A stretch of DNA of 64,000 bases from Bacillus thuringiensis. GTDB taxonomy: Bacteria > Bacillota > Bacilli > Bacillales > Bacillaceae_G. Positions 29,302 to 37,802 of the stretch are shown here, in pieces; position 1 is the first letter of the stretch, and each line of letters begins with the position of its first letter. The position numbers and the translations under genes are program-made. Under the pieces are notes generated by a model, which made no database searches, was not told the origin of the DNA, and saw nothing but the letters and a program-made list of their open reading frames with translations. The stretch covers positions 620,001 through 684,000 of the forward strand of contig NZ_JACYOF010000002.1 of NCBI RefSeq assembly GCF_014932895.1, read 5' to 3'.

Positions 29302-29977
29302 ATTTCGCAAATACTCCTGAAACAATGCCCATAATTTTTTGAACAACTTCTTCAATCGATAAAGAAGTCGTATCTAATTCCAATGCATCATCAGCCTTTT
29401 TCAGAGGAGAAACTTCGCGTTCTGAATCTAATTTATCACGCTGAGCAATTTCTTCTTTTAACTGCTCTAAATTAGAATCGAAACCTTTATTTATATTTTC
29501 TAAATGTCTTCTTTCCGCTCTTTCTTCTACAGAAGCCAGCATAAAGATTTTCACTTCAGCATCTGGTAACACATGTGTACCGATATCACGGCCATCCATT
29601 ACAACGCCGCCTTTTTTCGCTAATTCTTGTTGACGACGTACCATTTCTTCACGAACATAACGATGCTTCGCCACAATAGATACTCGATTCGTCACATCAG
29701 GTGTGCGAATTACATCAGAAACATCTTGTCCATTTAAAAATACAAGTTGTGTATTTTCTCCTTGCTGAAATTCAATATTTACATTCTTTAAAACTTCCAT
29801 TAATTTTTCTTCATTTTCAATGTCCACTTTTTGCTCAAGGGCTGCATATGTAAGAGTACGGTACATTGCGCCTGTATCAATATAAACGTAAGAAAGTTCC
29901 TTTGCAACAACTTTTGCAACTGTACTTTTCCCAGCAGCTGCTGGACCATCTATAGCAATTGAAATTCGTTTATCCAT
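29300..29977 (-). CDS. cmk: Cytidylate kinase
   Basis: A 225-residue kinase that phosphorylates CMP/dCMP. P-loop [13 protein letters not shown] at residues 10-22, YIDTGAMYR, and [19 protein letters not shown] are the family signatures. Start ATG follows GGTGTTACA (AGGTG). Precedes ypfD as in B. subtilis. Confidence 0.97.
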   Translation of the reverse strand: MDKRISIAIDGPAAAGKSTVAKVVAKELSYVYIDTGAMYRTLTYAALEQKVDIENEEKLMEVLKNVNIEFQQGENTQLVFLNGQDVSDVIRTPDVTNRVSIVAKHRYVREEMVRRQQELAKKGGVVMDGRDIGTHVLPDAEVKIFMLASVEERAERRHLENINKGFDSNLEQLKEEIAQRDKLDSEREVSPLKKADDALELDTTSLSIEEVVQKIMGIVSGVFAK

Positions 29978-30011
29978 TGTAACACCTCATTTTTTCACTT
30001 ATAAAACAAAA

Positions 30012-30040
30012 CGAAAAGCAGGTATTCATCCCTGCTTCTT
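30012..30040 (-). terminator. Terminator of ypfB
   Basis: Stem GAAGCAGGG / CCTGCTTTTC (imperfect) followed by GTTTTGTTTT on the minus strand. Confidence 0.7.
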
Positions 30041-30107
30041 CTCATTTGCTTCACGTCATTAAATCCTCAATTATTGTAGCATAATCCTTCATAGAAGAAA
30101 ATGAAAA

Positions 30108-30281
30108 CTACTTATTCACCTGTAAGATTTCTGCTTTATTTTTTGCAACGACACCTTCATAATAAACAATTTTAGATAAATATTTTATTGATGACTTATG
30201 GATAAATAACAATTGCACAATACAAAGACAAATAAGTTGAATGATTAAAATACGAATAAAAATTTTCTCCACCTTTTTCAA
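30108..30281 (-). CDS. ypfB: YpfB family small membrane protein (DUF5359)
   Basis: A 57-residue protein with one membrane helix (FIRILIIQLICLCIVQLLF) and a C-terminal hydrophilic tail. Size and position upstream of cmk match B. subtilis YpfB. The TTG at 30281 is chosen because GGAG lies 8 bases upstream; the GTG three codons earlier overlaps that site. Function is unknown. Confidence 0.7.
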   Translation of the reverse strand: MKKVEKIFIRILIIQLICLCIVQLLFIHKSSIKYLSKIVYYEGVVAKNKAEILQVNK

Positions 30282-30395
30282 GGTATTCACTCCTTCTTAC
30301 CCTTTACTCACACATTTTATTTCATACTTTTATACAACGTACATAAAGCAATTAAATTTATTGTCATATTCCAAGCATACTTTTATACATTTCCA

Positions 30396-30425
30396 TTGTC
30401 GAATTTACTCAAAACATGTTATGTT
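30396..30425 (+). promoter_or_regulatory. Predicted promoter of ansA
   Basis: TTGTCG (30396-30401), 18-base spacer, TATGTT (30420-30425) with an upstream TGn extension, 36 bases before the start codon. Confidence 0.5.
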
Positions 30426-30461
30426 CTAAATGTATTTTTTTACTTGAAAGGGGTATAAGCA

Positions 30462-31436
30462 TTGAAAAGAATCCTAGTTTTACACACAGGTGGAACAATT
30501 GCAATGGAGGAAGATAAAGAAACTGGGGTTGTACAACCAGGTGAAAAAAATCCTCTTTTAAAATTCATTCCTGATTTAGAAGGCGATGTTGATTTAATCG
30601 TTGAAGATGTGTTCCATCTACCATCTCCACATATGACACCAAGCGAAATGTTACAATTACAAGTCATCATTGACGAAAGAGTAAAACAAAACAACATTCA
30701 TGGCGTAGTCATTACGCATGGTACGGATACATTAGAAGAAACAGCTTATTTCTTAGATTTAACAGTACAAGCAACTATTCCGATTGTTGTGACTGGCGCA
30801 ATGCGTTCTAGTAATGAATTAGGTGCTGATGGCCTGTATAACTTCTTATCAGCTGTAAAAGTTGCTAGTTGTAATGAGGCTGCAGAAAAAGGTGTTCTAG
30901 TCGTATTAAACGACGAAATTCATTGCGCTACAAACGTAACAAAAACACATACAAGTAATGTTGCAACATTCCAAAGCCCACAATACGGACCAATTGGCAT
31001 GGTAACAAAACGCGGCGTTGTCTTCCATCACGCTTTAGTACACCATGAAACATATACAGTAAACAAAGTGTCTAAAAATGTAGTTGTTCTAAAAGCTTAT
31101 GCTGGCATGGATGATACATTGTTAGCAGCAATCGAAAACCTTCCTGTAGATGGAATTGTTATTGAAGCACTTGGACAAGGTAATTTACCTCCAAGAACAC
31201 TTCCTAGTCTAGAACGATTAATAAACAAAGGAATTCCTGTTGTATTAGTTTCTCGTTGCTTCAATGGTATCGTTCAAGACGTATATTCATATGAAGGTGG
31301 AGGCAAACAATTAAAAGATATGGGCATTGTATTCACATACGGTTTAAATGCTCAAAAAGCGCGTATTAAATTACTTGTCGCATTAGAAAATACAAATTCT
31401 CATGAAATAATCCAAAATATGTTTATGCACGAATAG
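30462..31436 (+). CDS. ansA: L-asparaginase, type I
   Basis: A 324-residue cytoplasmic enzyme hydrolysing asparagine to aspartate and ammonia. The two catalytic threonine regions are clear: LHTGGTIAM near residue 8 and VITHGTDTLEETAYFL near residue 83. No signal peptide. The start is a TTG, 8 bases after GAAAGGGG; no in-frame ATG fits the conserved start MKRILVLHTGGT. It stands alone between terminators. Confidence 0.96.
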   Translation: MKRILVLHTGGTIAMEEDKETGVVQPGEKNPLLKFIPDLEGDVDLIVEDVFHLPSPHMTPSEMLQLQVIIDERVKQNNIHGVVITHGTDTLEETAYFLDLTVQATIPIVVTGAMRSSNELGADGLYNFLSAVKVASCNEAAEKGVLVVLNDEIHCATNVTKTHTSNVATFQSPQYGPIGMVTKRGVVFHHALVHHETYTVNKVSKNVVVLKAYAGMDDTLLAAIENLPVDGIVIEALGQGNLPPRTLPSLERLINKGIPVVLVSRCFNGIVQDVYSYEGGGKQLKDMGIVFTYGLNAQKARIKLLVALENTNSHEIIQNMFMHE

Positions 31437-31474
31437 AAAAAAGCTGTCGAAGTTTTCTCGACAGCTTCTTTTTA
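31437..31474. terminator. Bidirectional terminator between ansA and ypdA
   Basis: Stem AAGCTGTCGA / TCGACAGCTT with a 7-base loop, flanked by A and T runs; serves both convergent genes. Confidence 0.88.
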
Positions 31475-32452
31475 TTTTTCTCTTGATGCAATGGTTTGCG
31501 CAATCGCATCTCCATGAAATCTACCGTTCTCGATAAATATTTCATTTGCATTATTTCCAGCAGCAATTACACCTGCAATGAAAATATTTTCAGCGTTCGT
31601 TTCCATTGTATCATCTGTATAAATTGGACGTCCTGTTTCTTCATCAATCCGAACACCCATCTTCGTTAAGAAACTATGATCAGGATGGTAACCAGTCATC
31701 GCAAATACAAAATCATTTTGGATAGTAAATGATTCACCATCAACTACATACGTTAGTGTATGTTCAGTAATTTCTTTCACATGAGCCCCGAAATGCATTT
31801 GAATTGTCCCATTTCGTACTAAAGCCTCGAACTCCGGCAAAATCCAGGGCTTAATGCTTGGCGAATACTCACTCCCACGATATAGCACTGTTACACGCGC
31901 TCCTGCTTTAACAAGTTCTAACGCAGCATCTACACTTGAATTTTTACCGCCAATAACTACAACATCTCGATCAAAATAAGGATGTCCTTCTTTAAAATAG
32001 TGAGCTACTTTCTGTAGTTCTTCGCCTGGAACATTCATATAATTCGGATTGTCATAATATCCAGTTGCTACAACAATGTATTTCGCCGTATATATTTCTT
32101 TATTTCCGTCACGTTTTGTCGTCTCAACTTTATAATTTTCTCCATCTTTTTGAACTTTCTCCACTCGTTCATAAGCATTTACACGTACAGATTTACGCTT
32201 TACTACTTCACGATAATACGCAAGTGCTTGATTTCGAACTGGCTTACGATTTTCTGTAATAAAAGCCACTTCACCAATTTCTAATTTTTCACTAGAGGAG
32301 AAAAATGTTTGATGAGTTGGATAATTATAAATCGCATTTACAATGTTTCCTTTTTCAATTACTAACGGATTCATCCCTACTTTTTGCAACGAAATTGCTG
32401 CCGCTAATCCGCACGGACCGCCTCCAATTATGATAGCTGTTTCTTTCTGCAT
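31472..32452 (-). CDS. ypdA: Bacillithiol disulfide reductase YpdA (Bdr)
   Basis: A 326-residue flavoprotein reductase that uses NADPH to reduce oxidised bacillithiol, the low-molecular-weight thiol of Bacillus. FAD-binding GGGPCGLAAA at residues 9-18, with the conserved active-site Cys14 within it, and a second nucleotide-binding site GGKNSSVDAALELVK near residue 168. Start ATG follows GGAGTG. Same locus as in B. subtilis. Confidence 0.94.
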   Translation of the reverse strand: MQKETAIIIGGGPCGLAAAISLQKVGMNPLVIEKGNIVNAIYNYPTHQTFFSSSEKLEIGEVAFITENRKPVRNQALAYYREVVKRKSVRVNAYERVEKVQKDGENYKVETTKRDGNKEIYTAKYIVVATGYYDNPNYMNVPGEELQKVAHYFKEGHPYFDRDVVVIGGKNSSVDAALELVKAGARVTVLYRGSEYSPSIKPWILPEFEALVRNGTIQMHFGAHVKEITEHTLTYVVDGESFTIQNDFVFAMTGYHPDHSFLTKMGVRIDEETGRPIYTDDTMETNAENIFIAGVIAAGNNANEIFIENGRFHGDAIAQTIASREK

Positions 32453-32499
32453 ACTCGGTTCACTCCTAGTCTTCTACCTCTGCGCTATTTATAAAAACA

Positions 32500-32526
32500 A
32501 GAAAAAACCTACTTACAGCAGTAGGC
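32500..32526 (-). terminator. Terminator of the amidase gene
   Basis: Stem CCTACTGC / GTAAGTAGG (6 strong pairs) followed by a T run on the minus strand; lies between the amidase gene and ypdA. Confidence 0.65.
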
Positions 32527-32561
32527 ACCTATCTTTATTGTATTCATTTTTCATATATTTG

Positions 32562-33092
32562 TCATCTAAACGAAACGTACATCCGATAGACATCTGCTAA
32601 AAACTGCTGAAATTTAATACCTTGTTGTCCTAATACATTTTCAGGATCAATCTTTCTAGCTGGATCAAGTTTTTTATGTGATATGATATCTTTTTTCGGA
32701 TTCAAGCCAAAGTTTTGACATAAATACGCATGATACCACGTAAAACGAGTATATGCTTCCCAAAAGTTAACATCACCGCCATAACAAAGTTCGACTCCAA
32801 TGGCCACCTTATTCGCGTCATAACCGTATAAGTCATTATCCGTCGGCACACCATATCGAACATGATACGCAACTTCATTTATAGGGATAATTTCTAATAT
32901 TGTTTTATCATCTATAAATGTATGCGCCGAAGCTTTCGGTTGTATCTCATTAAAGTAATCTCGATTTCCTATCGCATTGCTACCAGGATTCCCCGTATCA
33001 TGACTAACAATAAACCTTACTTTAGAAAGAAGAATTCCCGGTCGTGAATTTCCATATCCAATATAGTTACGCTCTATAGGAAACATCGCCAT
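32562..33092 (-). CDS. N-acetylmuramoyl-L-alanine amidase (Amidase_2)
   Basis: A 176-residue single-domain amidase of the Amidase_2/PGRP fold that cleaves the peptide from muramic acid. Zinc ligands: His in RFIVSHDTGN, His in IISHKKLDP, with the acidic/aromatic parts VAIGVELCYGG between. It has neither a signal peptide nor a cell-wall-binding domain, as in phage endolysins or mother-cell-lysis amidases. The ATG at 33092 follows GGGAG. Small membrane-protein genes lie just upstream (see 33172 and 33500). Confidence 0.85.
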   Translation of the reverse strand: MAMFPIERNYIGYGNSRPGILLSKVRFIVSHDTGNPGSNAIGNRDYFNEIQPKASAHTFIDDKTILEIIPINEVAYHVRYGVPTDNDLYGYDANKVAIGVELCYGGDVNFWEAYTRFTWYHAYLCQNFGLNPKKDIISHKKLDPARKIDPENVLGQQGIKFQQFLADVYRMYVSFR

Positions 33093-33171
33093 TACTACCA
33101 ACTCCCGCTTTAGAAAATTACCTTACTTCCTTATATATGTATTCAGTAGCAATGTCCTTATAGCATATTTC

Positions 33172-33408
33172 TTACGCGAAGAGAAAATCGAAAATATTTG
33201 ATGTGAACACCATAAATAATAAAATACTTACAGCTACTCCATAAAAACCGTAAAACCAAACACAATCTTCTTTCGTATCTAAGCCGAAAAATTTATTTAC
33301 TGATTGCAATAATGTGCCGCGCTTACTTTGTTTGTTTCGTAATACTTCCACTCGTTCCACAACATCCGCTGGCATCATAAATCTTTGGTCTACTGTCATT
33401 TTCATCAT
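33172..33408 (-). CDS. Small membrane protein, unknown
   Basis: A 78-residue protein with a basic, helical N-terminal half (VVERVEVLRNKQSKRG) and one C-terminal membrane helix (WFYGFYGVAVSILLFMVFTSN). AAGGAGAG lies 5-6 bases upstream of the ATG. No family recognised. It stands 79 bases upstream of the amidase gene on the same strand, so a shared transcript is possible. Confidence 0.65.
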   Translation of the reverse strand: MMKMTVDQRFMMPADVVERVEVLRNKQSKRGTLLQSVNKFFGLDTKEDCVWFYGFYGVAVSILLFMVFTSNIFDFLFA

Positions 33409-33499
33409 TTATCTCTCCTTAAAATCATTTCCGTTTTGTTTATCTAAGGAGAGTATAGCACGTTTGTTCGTGCAGAACAAGCGTTCTTTTGTTTTTATT

Positions 33500-33709
33500 T
33501 TATTTTTCAGCAAGCCAACTAAGAATTGAGATTACAAAAGCACTAATTGGCCCTACTACAACCGCACCAAATATAAAAAACAATCACCCTTCTCCGAATA
33601 CCCGAACGATACTTGTTTTTTGAGCACTCTTAGCTCTTGCAAGTTCTCCCTCTAACACCTTGATCTTTTCTTCTAATTGTTCTACTCGCTCCGTCATTTC
33701 ATTCCCCAT
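33500..33709 (-). pseudogene. Small coiled-coil/transmembrane (XhlA-like) gene split by an in-frame TGA
   Basis: From the ATG at 33709 (GAGG 8 bases upstream) the frame encodes 41 residues with a heptad-like coiled coil (MTERVEQLEEKIKVLEGELA), then a TGA at 33584-33586, then continues in the same frame with a 27-residue membrane helix (LFFIFGAVVVGPISAFVISI) and ends AEK before TAA. Coiled coil plus one C-terminal helix is the layout of XhlA-type phage haemolysin/holin-helper proteins. A TGG (Trp) to TGA change is the simplest explanation. Alternatives: two separate peptides (TTG start right after the TGA, with GGAG at 8 bases) or readthrough. Confidence 0.6.
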
Positions 33710-33734
33710 ATGCAATACCTCATTTAATGCTTCA

Positions 33735-33772
33735 ACAAAAAACGTGATTCCCTCGAAAGGAAATCACGTTTT
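33735..33772 (-). terminator. Terminator of gudB
   Basis: Stem AACGTGATT-CC / GG-AATCACGTT with a TTTCGA loop region, T run on the minus strand. It also overlaps the region upstream of the small broken gene. Confidence 0.85.
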
Positions 33773-33788
33773 CTCAAGATATAATATA

Positions 33789-35075
33789 TTATACCCAACC
33801 TCTGAAGCGACTTGCTTCAGCCATTTTACGAACACCAACCATATACGCAGCTAAGCGCATGTTTACTTTACGAACTTGTGCTGTTTCATAAATCGAATCA
33901 AATGATCTTACCATTACTTTTTCTAAGCGTTGTTCTACTTCTTCTTCAGTCCAGTAGTAACCTTGGTTATTTTGTACCCACTCAAAGTAAGATACTGTTA
34001 CGCCGCCAGCACTTGCTAATACGTCTGGGACAAGTAAAATTCCGCGATCTGTTAAAATTTTAGTCGCTTCTAATGTTGTTGGACCATTTGCAGCTTCAAC
34101 AACGATTTTCGCTTTAATCTTATCAGCATTTTCTTCTGTAATTTGGTTTTCAATTGCAGCTGGAACTAAAATGTCGCAATCAAGTTCTAACAATTCTTTG
34201 TTTGAAATTGTATTATTAAATAGTTTTGTTACAGTACCGAAGCTATCACGACGGTCTAATAAATAGTCAATATCTAATCCATTTGGATCATGTAACGCAC
34301 CGTAAGCATCTGAAATTGCAATTACTTTCGCACCTGCATCATGCATAAATTTAGCTAAGAAGCTACCAGCATTACCGAATCCTTGAACAACAACGCGTGC
34401 ACCTTTAATATCAATACCACGTTTTTTTGCAGCTTCACGAATACAGATCGTTACACCTTTCGCTGTTGCTGTTTCACGTCCATGTGATCCACCTAATACA
34501 AGTGGTTTACCTGTAATAAATCCTGGTGAATTAAATTCATCAATACGGCTATACTCATCCATCATCCATGCCATAATTTGAGAGTTTGTGAATACATCTG
34601 GAGCTGGAATATCTTTCGTCGGACCTACGATTTGACTAATCGCTCGTACATAACCGCGACTTAATCTTTCTAATTCACGGAAGGACATCTCACGTGGGTC
34701 ACAGATAATTCCACCTTTACCTCCACCATATGGTAAATCAACAATACCACATTTTAAACTCATCCAGATTGAAAGTGCTTTCACTTCATTTTCTGTTACA
34801 TTCGGATGGAAGCGAATTCCACCTTTCGTTGGACCAACAGCATCATTATGTTGTGCACGATATCCTGTAAATATTTTAACAGTCCCGTCATCCATACGAA
34901 CTGGTATTTTCACTGTCATCATACGAACTGGTTCTTTTAATAACTCATAAACTTCGTTTGGATAACCCAATTTTTCTAACGCTTCACTAATAACAATTTG
35001 TGTTGAATTCAATAGTTCAAAATGTTGTTCCCTTTGTTGTTGTGTTTTTGTTTGAGTTCCCTTTTCGGCTACCAT
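33789..35075 (-). CDS. gudB: NAD-specific glutamate dehydrogenase
   Basis: A 428-residue enzyme converting glutamate to 2-oxoglutarate and ammonia. Visible are GPTKGGIRFHP, the catalytic-lysine motif PYGGGKGGI and the Rossmann segment VVQGFGNAGSF. The cryptic B. subtilis 168 GudB carries a duplicated tripeptide before SIWMSLKCG; here the sequence is NEVKALSIWMS, without duplication, so the enzyme should be active. Start ATG follows GGGGG. A good SigA promoter and a CcpA-type site lie upstream. Confidence 0.95.
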   Translation of the reverse strand: MVAEKGTQTKTQQQREQHFELLNSTQIVISEALEKLGYPNEVYELLKEPVRMMTVKIPVRMDDGTVKIFTGYRAQHNDAVGPTKGGIRFHPNVTENEVKALSIWMSLKCGIVDLPYGGGKGGIICDPREMSFRELERLSRGYVRAISQIVGPTKDIPAPDVFTNSQIMAWMMDEYSRIDEFNSPGFITGKPLVLGGSHGRETATAKGVTICIREAAKKRGIDIKGARVVVQGFGNAGSFLAKFMHDAGAKVIAISDAYGALHDPNGLDIDYLLDRRDSFGTVTKLFNNTISNKELLELDCDILVPAAIENQITEENADKIKAKIVVEAANGPTTLEATKILTDRGILLVPDVLASAGGVTVSYFEWVQNNQGYYWTEEEVEQRLEKVMVRSFDSIYETAQVRKVNMRLAAYMVGVRKMAEASRFRGWV

Positions 35076-35125
35076 AGTAAGTAAACCCCCTGTAATTTCA
35101 CTTGTTTAGTAAACCTTCATTGCCT

Positions 35126-35153
35126 AGTATACACCCTTAAATTTGGAATGCAA
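35126..35153 (-). promoter_or_regulatory. Predicted SigA promoter of gudB
   Basis: Minus-strand TTGCAT (35148-35153), 16-base spacer, TATACT (35126-35131). A weak second cre-like sequence abuts the -35 box at about 35154-35167. Confidence 0.6.
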
Positions 35154-35191
35154 TAGAAAACGCTAACAAATATATACAAACTATTTTATAT

Positions 35192-35205
35192 TGCAAGCGT
35201 TTTCA
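35192..35205. promoter_or_regulatory. Probable CcpA-binding cre site upstream of gudB
   Basis: TGCAAGCGTTTTCA fits the cre consensus TGNAANCGNWNNCA at every defined position. It lies roughly 75-85 bases upstream of the predicted transcription start, a placement more typical of activation or looping than simple blocking. The rest of the 319-base stretch 35076-35394 holds the gudB promoter and the mecB terminator. Confidence 0.6.
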
Positions 35206-35366
35206 CTATTATTATAGTCCTTTTATTGCTTTTAGAAAAGTAAAATACTTAAATATTTAAATATTTTTTATTTTACTCAAATACAGCACCATAAAACTGC
35301 ATATTTAATTAAAAAAGTATGTTCAAGTATTTACAATCAACTCTAAACTTACTCCTCTTATCCAAA

Positions 35367-35410
35367 CAAAAAACAAAACCTCAGCTATGTTATATTAGCT
35401 GAGGTTTTGT
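35367..35410 (-). terminator. Terminator of mecB
   Basis: Stem AAAACCTCAGCTA / TAGCTGAGGTTTT with T run on the minus strand; it includes the end of the mecB coding region. Confidence 0.88.
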
Positions 35411-36003
35411 TTTTTCACAAAGTAATTGTGTATTTGTTCAATCGCTTGAAAATCCATTAATTCTTTACCATACTCCATGATACGGTAAATGGTTGCTGTA
35501 GACGGATTACCGTATTCCGCTAAAATAGCTATAAAGTCCGCCTTCGGTAATTGACTTTGCTCCTCTTCTTCCATCCAAAGATAGAAACGCTCATCCCACG
35601 TATACAGCTTTCCGCCAGTTACACCAAGGTTATATAAGCGATTCGACAGGTTAATTACGTCGTCCAGTGTAGCAAACTCATACAATATATGCTCGCTTTC
35701 ATCTAGAGTCACTTGCATTTCAATAAACTCGTCACGGAACTCATCATCTGTATCCATTTCTTGATTTTCTTTCGTTACAATTACAACCATTCCTTGTGCT
35801 TGTAGAGAAAATACTTCAACTGCAATCGGACCATCCGCTTCAAATCCTAATTCTTTATTTGCTTCTTGCATCATATCACGAAATAGTTGCTGTACTTTCG
35901 GCGCATTTCTCCACAAATCCTCTTTCGTTAATCCTCGTTCAGATAAATCATCAAATGTTAGAAAAATTTTTATCTTATTGTAATTTAATCGTTCCAGCCT
36001 CAT
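35395..36003 (-). CDS. mecB: Adaptor protein MecB (YpbH), MecA paralogue
   Basis: A 202-residue adaptor of the MecA family that recruits substrates to the ClpC protease. The N-terminal domain (MRLERLNYNKIKIFLTFDDL) binds targets; the C-terminal domain from about residue 100 (LYEFATLDDVINLSNRL) contacts ClpC. The spacer between them is short, acidic. Position in the ypb cluster points to MecB/YpbH rather than MecA. ATG follows GGAGGG. Confidence 0.88.
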   Translation of the reverse strand: MRLERLNYNKIKIFLTFDDLSERGLTKEDLWRNAPKVQQLFRDMMQEANKELGFEADGPIAVEVFSLQAQGMVVIVTKENQEMDTDDEFRDEFIEMQVTLDESEHILYEFATLDDVINLSNRLYNLGVTGGKLYTWDERFYLWMEEEEQSQLPKADFIAILAEYGNPSTATIYRIMEYGKELMDFQAIEQIHNYFVKKQNLS

Positions 36004-36080
36004 CTCATACCCTCCCTACGTAACCAATGAATCTAATTTTTATTATATGAAATAGAAAATAGATGGTTCTTTTCGAACAA

Positions 36081-36956
36081 CTATTCTGACATTTTTAACC
36101 ATTCATCCCACTCTTCTTTCGTATCACCGATTAGGGTCATTTGAGTGTCCACCTGACCTTCAACACCTATTTTTCCTATAAATCCAACAGAAAGATACTC
36201 ACCTTTTTCTTGCAGCAAAGTAACCAAGTTCATCGCCTTTTTTAGTTCTCGTCCGTCGTCAAAAGATACAAATACATATTTAGGCTGTATTTGCTCAACT
36301 GCTAACAAAATACCCTCTTCATCTAAGCTTGTCCTAATATATATCGCCTCATATCCTTTTAAGCGTAAATACGTTGAGAAAACAAATCCTTTCAACGTAT
36401 TCTTTTCTAACACAATAACTTTGTGTAAGGAAGAAAACATTGATGCATTATGATACACCATTCCTAAACGCATTTGTAAAAATGATAATACATATTGGAA
36501 TTGCGCCATTGAAATCTCATTATTATTTTTTAACGTTAACAATTTGTTTGTCACTTGAAGAACGAGACTTGCAACAACCTTTTCTGTTGAATATATACTA
36601 AAAGCTTCGTTTAATAATGCAGAAGTTGTAATTTCATCAAATTTTAACAAAGCTTGTAGTAAATCGTCCACTAAAACAACTTCTTTATTGCAATGTATTT
36701 CTTTTTGAACAGTATTCTGCAAACGATTCCCTTCTAATAACTGAACTGCTTGCCCGATCATCATGCCAGAAGAAACCTTTTCCATTAACCATTTCAAAAT
36801 TTGAATATGCTCTTCTGTATATAAACGATGCCCAGCATGATTCCGCTTTGGGGCAATAATTTGATAGCGTCTTTCCCATGCACGAAGCGTACTCGGCTGA
36901 ACCCCAATTATTTTCGAAACCGCTTTTATATTATATTTCCCATCTAAAGTTGGCAT
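36081..36956 (-). CDS. MerR family regulator with degenerate B12-binding-like domain
   Basis: A 291-residue regulator. Residues 1-75 are a MerR helix-turn-helix (YNIKAVSKIIGVQPSTLRAW, then HRLYTEEHIQIL). The C-terminal ~190 residues look like the helical cap plus Rossmann-like B12-binding region of CarH/LitR photoreceptor regulators. The cobalamin-ligating His of the ExHxxG motif is missing (VLEKNTLKGFVFS has Asn there), so B12 binding is doubtful. Its ATG overlaps the ypbG stop codon (TGATG), with GGAGG just upstream, so they are coupled. Targets unknown. Confidence 0.8.
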   Translation of the reverse strand: MPTLDGKYNIKAVSKIIGVQPSTLRAWERRYQIIAPKRNHAGHRLYTEEHIQILKWLMEKVSSGMMIGQAVQLLEGNRLQNTVQKEIHCNKEVVLVDDLLQALLKFDEITTSALLNEAFSIYSTEKVVASLVLQVTNKLLTLKNNNEISMAQFQYVLSFLQMRLGMVYHNASMFSSLHKVIVLEKNTLKGFVFSTYLRLKGYEAIYIRTSLDEEGILLAVEQIQPKYVFVSFDDGRELKKAMNLVTLLQEKGEYLSVGFIGKIGVEGQVDTQMTLIGDTKEEWDEWLKMSE

Positions 36957-37732
36957 CATTTCCCTCCGCATAACGTAATGATATGTGTTTGAGCAGGTGC
37001 TCGAAAGCGAAGCGGGATAAATGTTGTTCCATACCCATTACTAACAAAAAGAGTCATATTTGAATGATTATATACGCCACCTTTTAAATATTTTTTAGAT
37101 GGGAATAATCGAATCTGTCCTCCATGTGTATGTCCACTTAACACAAGTGAAATTTGTTCTTTTCCAGACATTTTTTTTATTATATCAGGATTGTGGCTAA
37201 TTAAAATGCGAAAACCATCTTCTTTACAATCAGCCAACGCTAAATCTAAACGATCACGGCCCATTCCAACATCATCTACACCGAGCAAGCTGATTTTCTC
37301 TCCTAATTCAGACTCAAATACAACTCTTGTATTATCTAAAACTTTCACATTATTTTCTAATAACAAAGCATCTAATTCATGGTATTCAATCTCATAATCA
37401 TTATTTCCCCATACAAAATATACGGGAGCTATCATTTTTAACTTTTGAATGTTTGCAGAGATTTTCGATAAGTGGACACCTTTTTCTGCTAAATCACCAC
37501 CAATAATTACGAAATCTACTTTTCCTTTTACTTGTTCAATTAACGAACTGGAAACGACTCTTCTATGAATATCCGAAATAAAAAACACATTTACTTTTTG
37601 AAAACTTTTCGGAAATTCTTCAAATACTAAAGTTTGTTCCAAAACAGTATTACGCGTCGCTTCTTTATACATTACAAGAAGAAATAGAATACCCATACAT
37701 ATGAGAGTACTTAATAATATAATCCATATCAT
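36956..37732 (-). CDS. ypbG: YpbG family membrane-anchored metallophosphoesterase
   Basis: A 258-residue protein with an N-terminal membrane helix (WIILLSTLICMGILFLLVM) and a calcineurin-like phosphoesterase domain: FISDIHRR, GGDLAEKG, WGNNDYE, ISHNPD and SGHTHGGQIRL carry the metal ligands. This is the UDP-2,3-diacylglucosamine-hydrolase-like YpbG/YkuE class; the substrate is not known. ATG follows GGAGGGG. Confidence 0.92.
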   Translation of the reverse strand: MIWIILLSTLICMGILFLLVMYKEATRNTVLEQTLVFEEFPKSFQKVNVFFISDIHRRVVSSSLIEQVKGKVDFVIIGGDLAEKGVHLSKISANIQKLKMIAPVYFVWGNNDYEIEYHELDALLLENNVKVLDNTRVVFESELGEKISLLGVDDVGMGRDRLDLALADCKEDGFRILISHNPDIIKKMSGKEQISLVLSGHTHGGQIRLFPSKKYLKGGVYNHSNMTLFVSNGYGTTFIPLRFRAPAQTHIITLCGGK

Positions 37733-37802
37733 ATATTTTTTACTCCCCTCCTCATAAAGATACTCCTTCGTTTTTATAACAAGCTGTGAATCGCTTATTT
37801 TA

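Noticed and set aside
32562..33709. Intact prophage lysis module
   Set aside because: Only an amidase and small membrane-protein genes are present; there are no structural, integrase or replication genes nearby, and the flanks are core genes.
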